DNA of 5,735 bases, taken from positions 1 to 5,735 of the forward strand of contig LNGD01000099.1 of the NCBI GenBank assembly GCA_001587675.1. The letters run 5' to 3'. The DNA comes from Candidatus Methanofastidiosum methylothiophilum. GTDB taxonomy: Archaea; Methanobacteriota_B; Thermococci; Methanofastidiosales; Methanofastidiosaceae. Position numbers and translations under genes: made by a program. The notes beneath the pieces were generated by a model. That model did not search any database, was not told the origin of the DNA, and saw nothing but the letters and a program-made list of their open reading frames with translations. Each line of letters begins with the position of its first letter. Within the stretch, counting starts at the first letter, position 1. This document shows, piece by piece, positions 4,879 to 5,735 of this stretch.

Positions 4879-5735
4879 TTAGTCTTCCTCCGCCTTCATA
4901 GGTATTTCAAATATAAAAGTTGAACCCTTACCCGGCTCACTTTCCGCCCAGAGTAATCCACCATGCATTTCTATATAGTGTCTTGATATTGGTAATCCAA
5001 GGCCTGTCCCACGATAGCTTTTTGTTTCTGGATTATCCAATTGTCTAAATTCGTCAAAGATTATGTCAAGATCTTCTTGTTTGATGCCTATTCCAGAATC
5101 TTCTATTTCGACTCTAAGGTGGTCATCAATCTTAAATGCCTTGACACTTATCTTTCCGTTATCAACATTGAATTTTATTGCATTACTCAAGAGATTAAGA
5201 AGTACCTCTGTAATCTTGTCCTCATCGGCAATTATATCCGGTATATCCTCAATATTGATTGAAATCCAAATATTTCTATCTTTAGATAATGGTGAAATAA
5301 TTTTTAGCGTTTTATTTATCACATCTCTTATATTAAATTCGGAAAGATATAATTTTGATTTACCCGCATCAAGTCTTGAAAGTTCCAATATATCGTTGAT
5401 AAGTTTTAGTAGGATTTCTCCATTTCTGAGTATTGTTTCTAAATAGTCTTTTTGCTCCTCATTCAACTTTGCTTCATTTAGAACAACTTCTGAAAACCCG
5501 ATGATTGATGTCAAAGGCGTTCGTAATTCATGAGAGATATTGGCCAAAAATTGGGATTTAAGGCTGTTAGCCTCTGATATTTTCTTATTTAACTCTACAA
5601 GCTCTATATTTGTCTCTGATAACTTTTTATTGGCCTTTTGAAGCTCAAGTGTTCTTTCTTTAACCTTTCTTTCAAGATCTTCATAGGATTTCTTAAGCTC
5701 CTTTGACATCTCTTGAAAAGCGTTGGCAAGCTCGC
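4879..5735 (-). CDS. Histidine kinase, C-terminal part (5' end outside window)
   Basis: The reading frame is open to the right edge, so the ATG at 5709 is an internal codon. In-frame residues before it read ELANAFQ, then M, S, K, which is the typical end of a HAMP domain. The full protein therefore probably has transmembrane helices and a sensor region beyond the window. Counting from that Met, a coiled coil covers about 5-50. HisKA follows with phospho-acceptor His60 in ISHELRTPL, then the ATPase domain with the N-box (Asn172, Asn176), G1 (D204-S-G-I-G208), F-box (F218-DEF) and G2 (G234-TGLGL). All catalytic boxes are intact, so it should autophosphorylate and transfer phosphate to the adjacent receiver. 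Its stop abuts the response regulator start, a classic cognate pair. The stimulus cannot be read here. Confidence 0.95.
   Translation of the reverse strand, partial: ELANAFQEMSKELKKSYEDLERKVKERTLELQKANKKLSETNIELVELNKKISEANSLKSQFLANISHELRTPLTSIIGFSEVVLNEAKLNEEQKDYLETILRNGEILLKLINDILELSRLDAGKSKLYLSEFNIRDVINKTLKIISPLSKDRNIWISINIEDIPDIIADEDKITEVLLNLLSNAIKFNVDNGKISVKAFKIDDHLRVEIEDSGIGIKQEDLDIIFDEFRQLDNPETKSYRGTGLGLPISRHYIEMHGGLLWAESEPGKGSTFIFEIPMKAEED
4886..4891 (-). promoter_or_regulatory. Strong Shine-Dalgarno site for the response regulator
   Basis: GGAGGA on the - strand lies within the last codons of the kinase gene, 7 nt before the response regulator ATG at 4878. It fixes that start and implies efficient translation from the shared mRNA. 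Confidence 0.75.

Noticed and set aside
5041..5446. Two + strand open frames (73 and 127 residues) opposite the histidine kinase.
   Set aside because: Both mirror conserved kinase codons and lack any independent coding evidence.
1..5735. Search by eye for CRISPR repeats, insertion sequences, transposase genes and long inverted repeats.
   Set aside because: None was seen; genes are dense and of ordinary chromosomal type.

Overview
The window looks archaeal, probably from a low-GC, methanogen-like euryarchaeon. The lineage is inferred from gene content, not from a marker gene. Support: two tRNA 3' ends without encoded CCA, an archaeal-style tRNA-Leu(CAG), TATA/BRE-like promoter sequences placed for leaderless transcripts, and a cis-prenyltransferase and PP-loop protein of archaeal type. 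Coding is dense, with intergenic gaps of 0 to 48 bp and no gene-free stretch over 300 bp. I see no insertion sequence, CRISPR array or long repeat.

Layout: (1) Positions 1-584, + strand: the 3' end of a tRNA, a hotdog-fold acyl-CoA thioesterase-like gene, and a complete tRNA-Leu(CAG), all tightly packed and possibly one transcript. (2) Positions 603-1901, - strand: a gamma-class carbonic anhydrase-like gene followed 9 bp later by uppS (cis-prenyl diphosphate synthase), probably an operon. (3) Positions 1902-1949: a 48-bp divergent promoter region in which one near-palindromic TATA-like element could serve both directions. (4) Positions 1950-4082, + strand: a KH-like/PP-loop ATPase with three candidate Fe-S cysteines, directly abutting (TAA-ATG) an MnmC-like methyltransferase with a cysteine-rich C-terminus. 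Together they suggest a two-step tRNA modification pathway. (5) Positions 4051-5735, - strand: a two-component pair running in from beyond the right edge. It comprises a HAMP-linked histidine kinase (5' end outside the window) and a response regulator whose output domain is a Swt1-type HEPN domain with an intact RX4H motif.

The two most interesting items are the REC-HEPN response regulator, which suggests phosphorelay control of a ribonuclease-like domain, and the PP-loop plus MnmC-like operon, a candidate archaeal route to a thiolated, methylated wobble uridine. The methyltransferase and response regulator genes converge and overlap by 32 bp at their 3' ends. All family assignments are from motif reading; no search was run.
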